64,000 nt of DNA from Friedmanniella luteola (GCF_900105065.1 NZ_LT629749.1:1860001-1924000), one strand, 5' to 3'; positions 41,761-50,678 are shown, counted from the stretch's first letter. Notes: generated by a model from the letters alone, not told the origin. Translations and numbers: made by a program.

Positions 41761-41790
41761 GGCGGCCCAGCACAGAAGGGTGGGGCCGCC
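41761..41790 (-). terminator. Terminator downstream of the methyltransferase gene
   Basis: GGCGGCCC (41761-41768) and GGGCCGCC (41783-41790) form an 8-bp stem, 18 nt past the methyltransferase stop on the minus strand. Confidence 0.5.
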
Positions 41791-41808
41791 GCTGGTGTCC
41801 GGCGCCAC

Positions 41809-42696
41809 TCAGACCCGGCGCGCCAGCCAACCGGTGCGGCTGCCCTGCACCCGGAGGTCGCCCCGGCGCAGCAGGCCGTGGGGCGAGGTGTCGTCGAGCA
41901 GCAGGTCCAGCGTAGCCAGGTCGTCGGCGGCCAGGTCGTCGGCGAGCCGCGGCCGGAGCCGGCTGAGGTAGGACCGCGCGTAGCGGGCGGTGGCCGGCTC
42001 GGGCTGGGGCGGTGTCACCGAGAAGGTCCGCCGCTCCACCGTGACGAAGCCGGCGCGCTCGAGCGCCTCGTCCCAGTCCGGGTACCGGTCGAACGGGGCC
42101 GGCTGGGCGTCGAGCGCCGCGTGGCAGCGCAGCTCCAGGCCGGGGCGGCCGACGCCGAGGTCGTCGGGCAGGAAGCGCGAGGCCGAGGTCATCTCGGTCA
42201 CGGCCAGCAGGCCACCGGGCCGCAGCGCGTCGTGCACCTGGCCGAGCAGCCGGCCGGGGTCGGCGACGTGGTGCAGCGAGAGCGCCGCCCAGGCGAGGTC
42301 GAGGTCGGCGAGACCCGGCCAGCCCGCGTCCAGGTCGGCGCAGACGGTCCGCACCCGGTCGCCCAGGTCGGCATCGGTGGCGGCGGCGGAGAGCCGGCTG
42401 AGCATGGTGGCCGACGCGTCCACCGCGACCACCTGGGCGGCGGGGAAGCGGCGGGCGAGGGCGAGGGTTCCGGTGCCCGTCCCGGCACCGAGGTCCACCA
42501 CCCGCTGCACGTCCGGGCCGGTCGCGCCGGCCACCCAGCCGACGACGTCGTCGAGGTAGGCGTGCAGCACCTCCCCGTCGAGGTCGAGGATCTCGGCCAG
42601 CCCGGCCTCGTCCGTCTCGCCGTGGGCGTGGCCCTCGCCGGCGTGGTCGTGGTGGTGGGCGTGCGGGGTGTCCCGCTGGTGGTGTCCGTGGTCCAT
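41809..42696 (-). CDS. Class I SAM-dependent methyltransferase with His-rich N-terminus
   Basis: A 295-residue protein. Residues 1-27 are striking: 10 His (in MDHGHHQRDTPHAHHHDHAG and just after), a probable metal-binding tail. The methyltransferase fold follows: motif I VVDLGAGTGTGTLALARRFP (about residue 68), acidic VVAVDASATMLSRL, VCADLDAGWPGLADLDLAWA and LRPGGLLAVTEMTSASRF. The substrate is unknown. The ATG at 42696 has AGCCTA (TAGGCT on the minus strand, 42709-42704) 7 nt upstream. It is divergent from an XRE-cupin regulator, 48 bp away, a likely regulator-target pair. Confidence 0.85.
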   Translation of the reverse strand: MDHGHHQRDTPHAHHHDHAGEGHAHGETDEAGLAEILDLDGEVLHAYLDDVVGWVAGATGPDVQRVVDLGAGTGTGTLALARRFPAAQVVAVDASATMLSRLSAAATDADLGDRVRTVCADLDAGWPGLADLDLAWAALSLHHVADPGRLLGQVHDALRPGGLLAVTEMTSASRFLPDDLGVGRPGLELRCHAALDAQPAPFDRYPDWDEALERAGFVTVERRTFSVTPPQPEPATARYARSYLSRLRPRLADDLAADDLATLDLLLDDTSPHGLLRRGDLRVQGSRTGWLARRV

Positions 42697-42708
42697 GACG
42701 ACGAGCCT

Positions 42709-42719
42709 AGGAGACTCCT
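42709..42719. promoter_or_regulatory. Small palindrome between methyltransferase and XRE-cupin genes
   Basis: AGGAGACTCCT (42709-42719) is an 11-bp palindrome overlapping the end of the methyltransferase -10-like box, in the only 48 bp between the two divergent genes; a candidate site for the XRE-cupin protein. Confidence 0.35.
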
Positions 42720-42744
42720 GCCGCTTACGCATACCCTCTTGCTC

Positions 42745-43335
42745 ATGACGCAAGAACTCGTGCTCGACGCCGTCGTCCGGCAACGCATCCGCAGCCTCCG
42801 GCTGGCGCGGGGGTGGTCACTGGACGTGCTGGCCGCCCGCTGCTACCTCAGCCCCTCGACGCTGAGCCGCCTGGAGACCGGGCACCGCCGGATCGCCCTC
42901 GACCAGCTGGTGCCGATCGCCCGGGCCCTCGGCACGACGCTCGACCAGCTGGTGGAGCCCGTCGACGACGAGGACGTGGTCATCCGCCCGCAGCGAGACG
43001 AGGCGCGCGGGACGACCACCTGGACGCTGACCCGCGCCGACGCCGCCCACGGACTAACGGTGGCCCGCATCCGCCTCGACCCCGGGCCGGTCGACGACGA
43101 CGGCCCGCTCGGCGTGCACCCGGGCCGGGACTGGTTCACCGTGCTGTCGGGGACCGCGCGGCTGCGGCTGGGGGAGCGGACGATCCTCGTCGAGGCCGGG
43201 CAGGCGGCGGAGTTCTCGACGATGGTGCCGCACGCGGTGCGGGCGCACGGCGGGCCGGTCGAGGTGCTGGTCATCCTCGACGCGGACGGCGGTCGCAGCC
43301 ACCTGCTGCCCACGGCGGCGGGTGGCGAGGGCTGA
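42745..43335 (+). CDS. XRE-family regulator with cupin domain
   Basis: A 196-residue protein: helix-turn-helix QRIRSLRLARGWSLDVLAAR and YLSPSTLSRLETGHRRIALD (residues 12-60), then a C-terminal cupin barrel (HPGRDWFTVLSGTARLRLGE to EAGQAAEFSTMVPHAVRAHG). Such regulators sense small ligands or metals through the cupin. The ATG at 42745 is the first codon that gives a complete HTH. It is divergent from the His-rich methyltransferase, which it probably controls. Confidence 0.88.
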   Translation: MTQELVLDAVVRQRIRSLRLARGWSLDVLAARCYLSPSTLSRLETGHRRIALDQLVPIARALGTTLDQLVEPVDDEDVVIRPQRDEARGTTTWTLTRADAAHGLTVARIRLDPGPVDDDGPLGVHPGRDWFTVLSGTARLRLGERTILVEAGQAAEFSTMVPHAVRAHGGPVEVLVILDADGGRSHLLPTAAGGEG

Positions 43336-43340
43336 GCGCG

Positions 43341-44549
43341 TCAAGGGCCCAGGGCGACCAGCCGCGCCGCCCGTGCGTTCAGGTAGCGCTGCTCCGGCCG
43401 GCTGGCGGTGAGCCGGGCGGCCTCCCGGTAGTCGGTCAGCGCCCCCTGGTCGTCACCCGCCAGCTCCCGCAGGTGGGCCCGGACGGCGAAGAGCCGGTGG
43501 TGGCGGCGCAGCGCCGGGGCGTCGGCGACCGTGGCCAGCAGGGCCAGCCCGTGCTCGGGACCCAGCGCCATCCCCGCCGCGACGGCCCGGTTCAGGGTCA
43601 CCGCCGGTGCCGGGGCGACCCGCTCCAGGTCGGTGTAGAGCAGCAGCACCTGGGCCCAGTCGGTCGCCGCGGCCGTGGCCGCCTCGGCGTGCACCGCGGC
43701 GATGGCCGCCTCCAGCTGGTAGCGGCCGACGTGGCCGTGGGGCAGCACCTCCTCCAGGATCTGCAGCCCCTCCGCGATCGTCACCCGGTCCCAGCGCCGG
43801 CGGTCCTGCTCCGCGAGCGGCACCAGGTCCCCCCGGGCGTCGGCGCGGGCCGCGTGCCGGGCGCCGGTCAGCAGCATCAGGGCCAGCGCCCCGGCGACCT
43901 CGTCGTGGTCGGGCAGCAGGGCCCGCAGCCGGCGGGTCAACCGGACCGCCTCCGCCGTCAGCGTCGCGTCGACCAGCGCGGCGCCGCTGCTCCGGGTGGA
44001 ACCCTCGGTGAACACCACGTGCAGCACGTCCAGCACCGCCGCCACCCGGTCGGGCAGCTCGTCGGGACCCGGCCGCTCGAAGCGGGCACCGGCCGACCGC
44101 AGGGTGGCGCGGGCGCGGCTCAGCCGCTGGGCCATCGTCGCCTCGGGGACCAGGAACGCGGTCGCCACCTCGGCCGTGCTCAGCCCGGACACCGCCCGCA
44201 GCGTGAGGGCGACCTGCGAGACCCGGCTCAGCGCCGGGTGGCAGCACAGCAGCAGCAGCTCCAGCGGGTCGTCCGTCGACGGCGCCGCGACGTCCGGCAT
44301 CACCGCCTGCCGCTGCTCCCGGGCGGTCCGCGCCTGCTCGGCCCGCACCTGGTCGACCAGGCGCCGGGAGGCGACCCGCACCAGCCAGCCCCGGGGGGAG
44401 TCCGGCCGGCCGTCCCGGGGCCACTGCCGCGCCGCCGCCTCCTGGGCGGCGTCCTCGCAGTCGGCGAGGTCGCCGTGCCGGCGGAGCAGGGCGCCGAGGA
44501 CGTGGGCGGACTCCTGGCGCCACACGTCCTCGAGGTCCGTCGTGCTCAC
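43341..44549 (-). CDS. ECF sigma factor with TPR-like C-terminal domain (ECF42/DUF6596 type)
   Basis: A 402-residue sigma factor, the size expected for ECF42. Sigma region 2: LEDVWRQESAHVLGALLRRH, ADCEDAAQEAAARQWPRDG, GWLVRVASRRLVDQVRAEQA. Region 4: LTLRAVSGLSTAEVATAFLV with MAQRLSRARATLR. The long C-terminal part (DEVAGALALMLLTGARHAAR to QRYLNARAARLVALGP) is the DUF6596/TPR-like domain that replaces an anti-sigma factor. GTG start; it follows the YCII gene by 10 nt, the diagnostic partner of this family. Confidence 0.9.
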   Translation of the reverse strand: MSTTDLEDVWRQESAHVLGALLRRHGDLADCEDAAQEAAARQWPRDGRPDSPRGWLVRVASRRLVDQVRAEQARTAREQRQAVMPDVAAPSTDDPLELLLLCCHPALSRVSQVALTLRAVSGLSTAEVATAFLVPEATMAQRLSRARATLRSAGARFERPGPDELPDRVAAVLDVLHVVFTEGSTRSSGAALVDATLTAEAVRLTRRLRALLPDHDEVAGALALMLLTGARHAARADARGDLVPLAEQDRRRWDRVTIAEGLQILEEVLPHGHVGRYQLEAAIAAVHAEAATAAATDWAQVLLLYTDLERVAPAPAVTLNRAVAAGMALGPEHGLALLATVADAPALRRHHRLFAVRAHLRELAGDDQGALTDYREAARLTASRPEQRYLNARAARLVALGP

Positions 44550-44559
44550 GGTCGAGGCG

Positions 44560-44952
44560 TCACTGGTCGTCGGCCCCCGGGTGCATCGTGGCCCGCAGCT
44601 CGACGGTCTCGCCCGGGCCGGCGAAGACGGCGGCGATCTCCTCCGCCCGCTGCCGGCTCTCCACGTCGACCAGGAAGAACCCGGCCAGGTGCTCCCGGGC
44701 CTCGGAGTAGGGGCCGTCGGTGGCGACCGGGCGCCCCGTCTCCCAGCGGTAGAGCCGGGCGTCGGCCGCGTCGCCCAGCGCCTCGCCGCCCACCAGCTCA
44801 CCCGAGGCGGAGAGCTCGCTGAGCAGCTTCTCGAAGTCGGCGTTCAGCCGGTCGCGCTGCTCGGCCGGCAACGCCTGGTGCTCGGGCAGGAAGTCGCTCG
44901 TCGGATGCCCCCAGGGGCGGGGGTTCGAGTGGATCATGATCACGTACTTCAC
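44560..44952 (-). CDS. YCII/DGPF-domain protein
   Basis: A 130-residue YCII-related protein. It shows KYVIMIHSNPRPWGHP at the start, GELVGGEALGDAADARLYRW, and the motif ATDGPYSEAREHLAGFFLVD, in which the family's DGPF reads DGPY. These proteins accompany ECF42 sigma factors; their activity is unknown. GTG start at 44952, first gene of the two-gene unit, with AGGAGCA-like sequence upstream. Confidence 0.88.
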   Translation of the reverse strand: MKYVIMIHSNPRPWGHPTSDFLPEHQALPAEQRDRLNADFEKLLSELSASGELVGGEALGDAADARLYRWETGRPVATDGPYSEAREHLAGFFLVDVESRQRAEEIAAVFAGPGETVELRATMHPGADDQ

Positions 44953-45113
44953 GGGTGCTCCTTCGGTCTGGACGGGGCCGCTCGACCCTCGCACCGCTAC
45001 GTCGGAGCCGCCACCCCCGTTCTCGACATCCCGCCGCACGGGCCCGGGACCCCGGCGATGAGTTCTCGTCGGTGCCCCGGTCTACCGTGCGGACGACGAG
45101 CTGAGGAGGACCC

Positions 45114-46007
45114 ATGACCAGCACCACCACGACCGTGGACGCCGGACGTCTCGCGGTGCCCGGCGGCGAGCTCTACCACGAGGTCAGGGGGAGTGGGCCG
45201 CTCGTGCTGGTGATCGGCCAGCCGATGACCGCCGAGCCCTTCACCCCGCTGGCCGAGCTGCTCGCCGCGGACCACACGGTCGTCACCTACGACCCGCACG
45301 GCCTCGGCCGGAGCACCGTCGAGGACCCGTCCCTGCCGGTCACCCCGGAGGTGCAGGCCGACGACCTGGCGCTGCTGGTCGCCCACCTGGGCGGCGGGCC
45401 GGCCGACGTCGTCGCCAGCAGCGGCGGCGCCGTCACCGGACTGGCGCTCGCGGCCCGGCACCCGCAGCTCGTCCGCACGCTGGTGGCGCACGAGCCGCCG
45501 GTCTGCGACCTGCTGCCGGACGCCGCGCACGTCCGCGCCGTCACCGACGGCATCGTCGAGGCCTTCGAGCAGCACGGTTCCGGGGCGGCCTGGGGCGGCT
45601 TCGTGGCGCTCGTCGTGCACGACGGGGAGCTGACCGGGCCGTCGGTGCCCCCGGCGGCGTGGTCGCCACCCGGGCCGGCGGACGGAGCGGCCGGTGACAC
45701 GGCCCCGCCGCAGCCGCCCGAGCCGTCCGCCAAGCAGCAGGCCGACGACGCCCTCTTCTTCCTGCGCATGCTCAAGCCGTTCACCCGCTACGCCCCCGAC
45801 GAGGCGGCGCTCCGCTCGGGCGGTCCCCGGGTGCTGGTCGGGGTCGGCGCGACCAGCGGGGCCGGCGTCGCCGTCCGCTCCGCCCGGGCCCTCGCCGACC
45901 GCCTCGGCGTGACGCCGACCGTCTTCCCCGGCGACCACGGTGGCTTCATGGCCGACCCGCAGGGCTTCGCCGCGGTCCTGCGACCGCTGCTCGCCGACCC
46001 CTCCTGA
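45114..46007 (+). CDS. Alpha/beta hydrolase
   Basis: A 297-residue alpha/beta-hydrolase. The oxyanion region is GPLVLVIGQPMTAEPFTPLA, the early GLGRS turn is in TYDPHGLGRSTVED, the nucleophile elbow is ADVVASSGGAVTGLALA (S in SSGG) and the catalytic His lies in VFPGDHGGFMADPQGF. A Pro/Ala-rich insert (about residues 180-210) forms the cap region. Probably a cytoplasmic esterase or lactonase of unknown substrate. AGGAGG precedes the ATG. It is divergent from the ECF42/YCII pair. Confidence 0.85.
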   Translation: MTSTTTTVDAGRLAVPGGELYHEVRGSGPLVLVIGQPMTAEPFTPLAELLAADHTVVTYDPHGLGRSTVEDPSLPVTPEVQADDLALLVAHLGGGPADVVASSGGAVTGLALAARHPQLVRTLVAHEPPVCDLLPDAAHVRAVTDGIVEAFEQHGSGAAWGGFVALVVHDGELTGPSVPPAAWSPPGPADGAAGDTAPPQPPEPSAKQQADDALFFLRMLKPFTRYAPDEAALRSGGPRVLVGVGATSGAGVAVRSARALADRLGVTPTVFPGDHGGFMADPQGFAAVLRPLLADPS

Positions 46008-46066
46008 CCGCCAGCCCGACCGTCCTGCCCGGTCCGCGGGCGGGACCACCACCGAGAGGAGCTCCC

Positions 46067-46615
46067 GTGGGAGCCGTGCACGTCCATGAGTTCATCAGCC
46101 TGGACGGGGTCATCGACACCCCCAGCTGGACCTTCGACTACGGGTTCGACGAGCGGATGGGTGAGGCGATCGGCGCGGTCACCGCGCGCTGCGGGGGCAT
46201 CCTCCTCGGCCGGACCACCTACGCGATGTTCGAGCAGGGCTGGGCGGACCGGACCGTCGAGGACGACCCCGGCGCCCCGTTCTTCAACGACACCACCAAG
46301 TACGTCGTCTCCTCGACCCTCACCGGACCCACCTGGCGCAACTCGGAGGTGGTCGGCGGCTACGACCCGGAGACGATCCGCGCGCTCAAGGCGTCGGTCG
46401 AGGGGGACCTCTACGTGAGCGGCAGCGGGACGCTGGTCCGCGCGATGCTCGCCGACGGGCTGGTCGACGAGCTGCACCTGTTCGTGTTCCCGACCGCCCG
46501 CGGCGACGGGCCGCGGCTCTTCACCCAGCTGATCGAGCCGGGCACCCTCGAGCTGGCCCGCAGCGACGCCTACGCCAACGGCGTCGTCTACCTCTGCTAC
46601 CGCCGGGTCGGCTGA
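46067..46615 (+). CDS. Dihydrofolate reductase family protein (RibD C-terminal-like)
   Basis: A 182-residue protein: HVHEFISLDGVIDTPSWTFD, CGGILLGRTTYAMFEQGWAD, FFNDTTKYVVSSTLTGPTWR, GDLYVSGSGTLVRAMLADGL and DELHLFVFPTARGDGPRLFT, the order and spacing of the RibD-C/YyaP family. It binds NAD(P)H and a pterin- or flavin-like substrate, exact activity unknown. GTG start with GAGAGGAG upstream. It may be co-expressed with the hydrolase 59 nt before it. Confidence 0.88.
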   Translation: MGAVHVHEFISLDGVIDTPSWTFDYGFDERMGEAIGAVTARCGGILLGRTTYAMFEQGWADRTVEDDPGAPFFNDTTKYVVSSTLTGPTWRNSEVVGGYDPETIRALKASVEGDLYVSGSGTLVRAMLADGLVDELHLFVFPTARGDGPRLFTQLIEPGTLELARSDAYANGVVYLCYRRVG

Positions 46616-46793
46616 GGCCGGGCGGGCACCTCGGAGCCGTCGGGACCGGGGTCGGGACGGGCCGGCGTGCTCGCCCACCTCCGCTGCTCCGTCCGGGGGC
46701 CCGGAGGTACCGGCAGGGCCTCCCGGCGGCGGTGCCGGACGCCGTAGCGTCAGGGGGCACGCACCGGGCGTGCTCCCGACGGAAGGACCCCTC

Positions 46794-47624
46794 ATGTCCA
46801 CCTGGCTGATCACCGGCTGCTCCACCGGCCTGGGCCGCGACCTGGCCCGGGCGGTGCTCGAGCACGGCGACCAGGTCGTGGTCACCGCCCGCGACGCCGC
46901 CCGCGTGCAGGACCTCGCCGACACCTTCCCCGAGACCGCGCTCGCGGTGGCGCTCGACGTCACCGACGCGGCTCAGGTCGCCGCGGCGGTGCGGGCCGCG
47001 GAGGAGCGCTTCGGCGCGGTCGACGTGCTCGTCAACAACGCCGGCTACGGCTACCGGGCCGCCGTCGAGGAGGGCGAGGACGACGCCGTCGCCCAGCTCT
47101 TCGCCACGAACTTCTTCGGCGCGGTCGCCATGACCAAGGCCGTGCTGCCCGGGATGCGCGCCCGCCGGTCCGGCACCGTCGTCAACATCTCCTCCATCGG
47201 CGCGCAGATCTCGCCCGCCGGCTCCGGCTACTACGCGGCCAGCAAGGCGGCGCTGGAGGCGGTGTCGGCCTCGCTGGTCAAGGAGGTCCAGCCGCTGGGC
47301 ATCGCCGTCGTCGTCGTCGAACCCGGCGGGTTCCGCACCGACTTCGCCGGACGCTCGCTCACCCAGGCCGCCGAGCCGATCGCGGACTACGCCGAGACGG
47401 CCGGTCGCCGACGCAAGGAGCACGACACGGTCCACGGCACCCAGCCGGGTGACCCGGCCAAGGCAGCGGCGGCGATCATCGCAGCGGTCGAGGCGGACGA
47501 ACCGCCGACGCTGCTGGTGCTCGGCCAGGACGCCCTGAACGGCTACCGGGCCGTCCTCGACGCGCAGCGGGCGCAGCTCGACGCGTGGGAGGGGACCAGC
47601 GCGAGCACCGGCTACGACGCCTGA
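46794..47624 (+). CDS. Short-chain dehydrogenase/reductase
   Basis: A 276-residue classical SDR. Cofactor motif TWLITGCSTGLGRDLARAVL (TGxxxGxG), structural VLVNNAGYGYRA (NNAG), catalytic Ser in VVNISSIGAQISPAG and YxxxK in GSGYYAASKAALEAV. The C-terminus (AAGRRRKEHDTVHGTQPGDP) resembles the retinol-dehydrogenase-like group. An oxidoreductase for a hydroxyl or carbonyl substrate, not identifiable further. ATG with GGAAGGA upstream. The 178-bp gap before it has no clear signals beyond TAGCGT at 46745. Confidence 0.9.
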   Translation: MSTWLITGCSTGLGRDLARAVLEHGDQVVVTARDAARVQDLADTFPETALAVALDVTDAAQVAAAVRAAEERFGAVDVLVNNAGYGYRAAVEEGEDDAVAQLFATNFFGAVAMTKAVLPGMRARRSGTVVNISSIGAQISPAGSGYYAASKAALEAVSASLVKEVQPLGIAVVVVEPGGFRTDFAGRSLTQAAEPIADYAETAGRRRKEHDTVHGTQPGDPAKAAAAIIAAVEADEPPTLLVLGQDALNGYRAVLDAQRAQLDAWEGTSASTGYDA

Positions 47625-47666
47625 CCGCGGACCCGGCCGGCCGGCCGCGGCGGTAGCGTCTCGGGC

Positions 47667-48590
47667 ATGGTGACCACGGTGGCGCTGGACCTCGACCTGG
47701 CGATGGGCGCCCCGGGCAGCGACATCGACGACGGCTTCGCCCTCGCCCTCGCCGTCGCCGACCCCGCGATCGACCTGGCGCTGGTCACGACCGTCAACGG
47801 CAACACCGACGTGGCCACCGCGACCACCCTGACGCTGGAGCTCCTGGAGCGGCTGGGTGCCGAGCACCTGCCCGTGCACCGCGGGGCCGCCCGGGCGCTG
47901 CTGCACCCGGCGGAGCGGTTCGGCACCGTGCCCGAGGGGATCACGGCCCGGTCCCCGCGGGCCGGCCACGCCGTGCCGGCGCTGACCGGACTGGTCCGCG
48001 ACCACCCGGGCGAGGTCACCGTGGTCGCGGTCGGGCCGCTGACCAACGTCGCCCTGGCGATGGCGCTCGACCCGGACTTCGCGGGGGCCCTGGGCGGGCT
48101 GGTGGTGATGGGCGGGGTGTTCGCCGGCAGCACCGGCGCCCGCGGCATGCCGGGGGAGTTCAACGTGTGGAGCGACCCCGAGGCCGCCCGCATCGTGCTG
48201 CAGAGCGGCGTCGTCGCCCGGTGGGTGGGGCTCGACGTCACCCGCCAGGTCCGCCTCCACCGGACCGAGGCGCAGGCGATGGCGGACGACCCGCACCCGT
48301 TCACGGTCTTCGCCGGCCGGTACTCGCTGGCCTGGATCGACCACCTCGCCGCCACCTCCGAGCCGGGCACCGGCTCCTGCGCCCTGCACGACCCGTTGGC
48401 CGTGGCCGCCGTCTCCCGGCCAGACCTGCTGGACTTCGTCGACGCCCACGTCGAGGTGCAGCTGGACGGGGTGGCCCGGGGCGTCGTGGTCGCCGACCGG
48501 CTCGACGCCGACGTCAACGCCCGGGTCGCACTCGGCGTGGACCCCGCCGGCTTCCGGGAGCACCTCACCACCAGCCTGCGCCGGCTCTAG
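47667..48590 (+). CDS. Nucleoside hydrolase (IUNH family)
   Basis: A 307-residue nucleoside hydrolase that would cut the N-glycosidic bond of ribonucleosides for salvage. The calcium-binding Asp cluster is present in modified form (APGSDIDDGFALALAVADPA), with VTTVNGNTDVATATTLTLEL, EVTVVAVGPLTNVALAMALD, VMGGVFAGSTGARGMPGEFN (the FN-W region EFNVWSDPEAA) and the late His/Asp in CALHDPLAVAAV. TAGCGT (47654-47659) lies 7 nt before the ATG, suggesting a leaderless message. Confidence 0.88.
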   Translation: MVTTVALDLDLAMGAPGSDIDDGFALALAVADPAIDLALVTTVNGNTDVATATTLTLELLERLGAEHLPVHRGAARALLHPAERFGTVPEGITARSPRAGHAVPALTGLVRDHPGEVTVVAVGPLTNVALAMALDPDFAGALGGLVVMGGVFAGSTGARGMPGEFNVWSDPEAARIVLQSGVVARWVGLDVTRQVRLHRTEAQAMADDPHPFTVFAGRYSLAWIDHLAATSEPGTGSCALHDPLAVAAVSRPDLLDFVDAHVEVQLDGVARGVVVADRLDADVNARVALGVDPAGFREHLTTSLRRL

Positions 48591-48634
48591 TCCACCGTCG
48601 CCGGGGCACGGGCGCCCGCCGGCGGTCGCAGCGG

Positions 48635-49768
48635 TCAGGGGTCTGCGGTGGCCGCGAACCGGGTGGGGGCCAGGAACCCGAGGTCGAAGGGGGTGGTGCC
48701 CTCGACCACCAGGTCGGCGACGACCTCCCCGACCACCGGCACGAACTTGAAGCCGTGCCCGGAGAAGCCGGCCGCGACCACGACCCGGTCGTCCAGCCCC
48801 GGGACGAGTCCCAGCACGAAGTCCTCGTCGGGGGTGCTCGCGTACAGGCAGCCGGTGCTGCGGACCAGCCGCCCCGCTGCGCCGGGCAGGTGCCGGTCGA
48901 GGACGGCGCGCATCTCGTCGACCTCCTCCGCGGAGCCGTCGGGCTGGAGCCGGTCCGGGTCGATGACCGGCCCGCGGTTGTGGAAGCCCACCTTCACGCC
49001 GTCGGCCCCGTCGAGCGGGAAACCGTAGAGGGAGTCCCCGGCGGCCAGGTCCCAGATGAAGGTCGGCATGCGGGCCGGTGCGAAGCGGCCGGGCTCCGAC
49101 GGGGTGAAGAAGTGCATCACCCGGCGCTCGACGCGGATCGGGATCCCGAGCGACCCGGCGAGCGCCGGCGTCCAGGCCCCGGCGGCCAGCACCAGCCGCG
49201 CGGCCCGGTGCACGGCGTCCCGCGTCCGCACGGCGACACCGTCACCGGTGACCTCCCAGGCCAGCACCCGCTGGTCGGTGAGGACCCGCGCGCCGCGCTG
49301 CCGGGCGCGGCCGGCCAGGTGGGCGACCGTCAGCTCGGGACGCACGAAGCCGGCGTCGGGTTCCAGCAGCGCGGCCTCGTCGTCGCCGGGACGGAAGGCG
49401 GGGAAGCGGCGGCGCACCTCCGCGGCCGTGAGGGTCTGCACGGCGACGCCGCAGCGGGCCGCCGTCGCCGCGGCCCCCGTGAGCACCGGTGAGTCGGCGT
49501 GGCCCAGCACCAGGCAGCCCACGCGGTGCAGCGCCAGAGCCGGCGGCAGGGCGTCCCACAGCTGGTAGGCGCGCCGGAGCAGCGGCAGGTAGTCGGGGCT
49601 CTCGAAGTAGGCCTGGCGGACGATCCGGGTGCTGCCGTGGCTGGACCCACGGGCGTGCGCCAGGCCGAACTGCTCGAGGGCGAGGACCCGCTGGCCGCGC
49701 CCGGCCAGGGCGTCCGCCGCGGCCGCCCCCATCCCGCCGACCCCGACCACGATGACGTCGTGCTCCAC
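48635..49768 (-). CDS. FAD-dependent N-methyl amino acid oxidase (SolA/MSOX-like)
   Basis: A 377-residue DAO-family flavoenzyme. FAD-binding EHDVIVVGVGGMGAAAADAL at the N-terminus, SSHGSTRIVRQAYFESPDYL (the family's flavin-contact Arg region), RLVLAAGAWTPALAGSLGIP and VVVAAGFSGHGFKFVPVVGE at the end. Sarcosine/N-methyltryptophan oxidases use a covalent Cys-FAD link; the Cys in GCLYASTPDEDFVLG fits. It oxidises an N-methyl amino acid to the amine plus formaldehyde. GTG start with GAGGAGG upstream. Confidence 0.85.
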   Translation of the reverse strand: MEHDVIVVGVGGMGAAAADALAGRGQRVLALEQFGLAHARGSSHGSTRIVRQAYFESPDYLPLLRRAYQLWDALPPALALHRVGCLVLGHADSPVLTGAAATAARCGVAVQTLTAAEVRRRFPAFRPGDDEAALLEPDAGFVRPELTVAHLAGRARQRGARVLTDQRVLAWEVTGDGVAVRTRDAVHRAARLVLAAGAWTPALAGSLGIPIRVERRVMHFFTPSEPGRFAPARMPTFIWDLAAGDSLYGFPLDGADGVKVGFHNRGPVIDPDRLQPDGSAEEVDEMRAVLDRHLPGAAGRLVRSTGCLYASTPDEDFVLGLVPGLDDRVVVAAGFSGHGFKFVPVVGEVVADLVVEGTTPFDLGFLAPTRFAATADP

Positions 49769-49919
49769 CGGTCACCTCCTCGTCCGGCCGGCGCCGCCAG
49801 GAGCGCTGGCCCCGCCACCGTACGGCGAGGGTCGGCTGAGCGGCGCCGTTGCACCGGGCGCCCCGTCGGCACGGCCGGTCGGCATCCCCGGTCGGGCCCG
49901 TGACGCCTAGGCTGGCCGG

Positions 49920-50678
49920 GTGACGTTCGCCGTCGCGGCCGAGGCCTACGGCCGCTTCATGGGGCGCTGGTCGGAGCCGTTGGCGGTCCGGTCGGAGCCC
50001 CATCTCGGTCTGGCGCCGGGCCAGCGGGCGCTGGACGTCGGCAGCGGGCCGGGTGCCCTCACCGCCGTGCTGGTCGCCGCCCTCGGAGCCGGGGCCGTCA
50101 CCGCCGTCGACCCCTCGCCGCCCTTCGTCGAGGCGCTGCGGGCCCGGCTGCCCGGGGTCACCGTGCAGCGGGCGTCGGCCGAGGCCCTGCCGTTCCCCGA
50201 CGCGACCTACGACCTCACCGCGGCCCAGCTGGTCGTGCACTTCCTGACCGACCCGGTCCGCGGGCTCGCCGAGATGCGCCGGGTCACCCGTCCCGGCGGC
50301 CGGGTGGTGACCACCGTCTGGGACCACGCCGGGGGCGGCGGGCCGCTCGCCCTGTTCTGGCGGGCCGTGAGCGACCTCGACCCCGCCGCCCGCGGCGAGT
50401 CCGACCTCCCCGGGACCCGCGAGGGACACCTCGTGGAGCTCGCCGGGTCCGCCGGGCTGGTCGACGTGCAGCCGTTCAGCGTGACCGTCGCCCGGACGTT
50501 CGTCGACGCGGAGGAGTGGTGGGAGCCCTTCACGCTCGGGGTGGGGCCGGCGGGCGCGCACGTCGCACGCCTGGACGGGGTCGCCCGGGCGACGCTGCGC
50601 GACCGCTGCCGGCAGCTCCTGCCGCCGGCGCCGTTCACCCTCGAGGCGACCGCGTGGGGGGCCGTCGGCCGGGTCTGA
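49920..50678 (+). CDS. Class I SAM-dependent methyltransferase
   Basis: A 252-residue methyltransferase: AAEAYGRFMGRWSEPLAVRS leader, motif I RALDVGSGPGALTAVLVAAL, acidic VTAVDPSPPFVEALRARLPG, EALPFPDATYDLTAAQLVVH and RVTRPGGRVVTTVWDHAGGG. It belongs to the UbiE/Methyltransf_11 group; substrate unknown. The GTG start follows TAGGCT (49908-49913) by 6 nt. Confidence 0.85.
   Translation: MTFAVAAEAYGRFMGRWSEPLAVRSEPHLGLAPGQRALDVGSGPGALTAVLVAALGAGAVTAVDPSPPFVEALRARLPGVTVQRASAEALPFPDATYDLTAAQLVVHFLTDPVRGLAEMRRVTRPGGRVVTTVWDHAGGGGPLALFWRAVSDLDPAARGESDLPGTREGHLVELAGSAGLVDVQPFSVTVARTFVDAEEWWEPFTLGVGPAGAHVARLDGVARATLRDRCRQLLPPAPFTLEATAWGAVGRV

Noticed and set aside
41116-42744. N-terminal extension of the XRE-cupin frame
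   Set aside because: The extension is antisense to DUF3099 and the methyltransferase; the helix-turn-helix protein starts cleanly at 42745.
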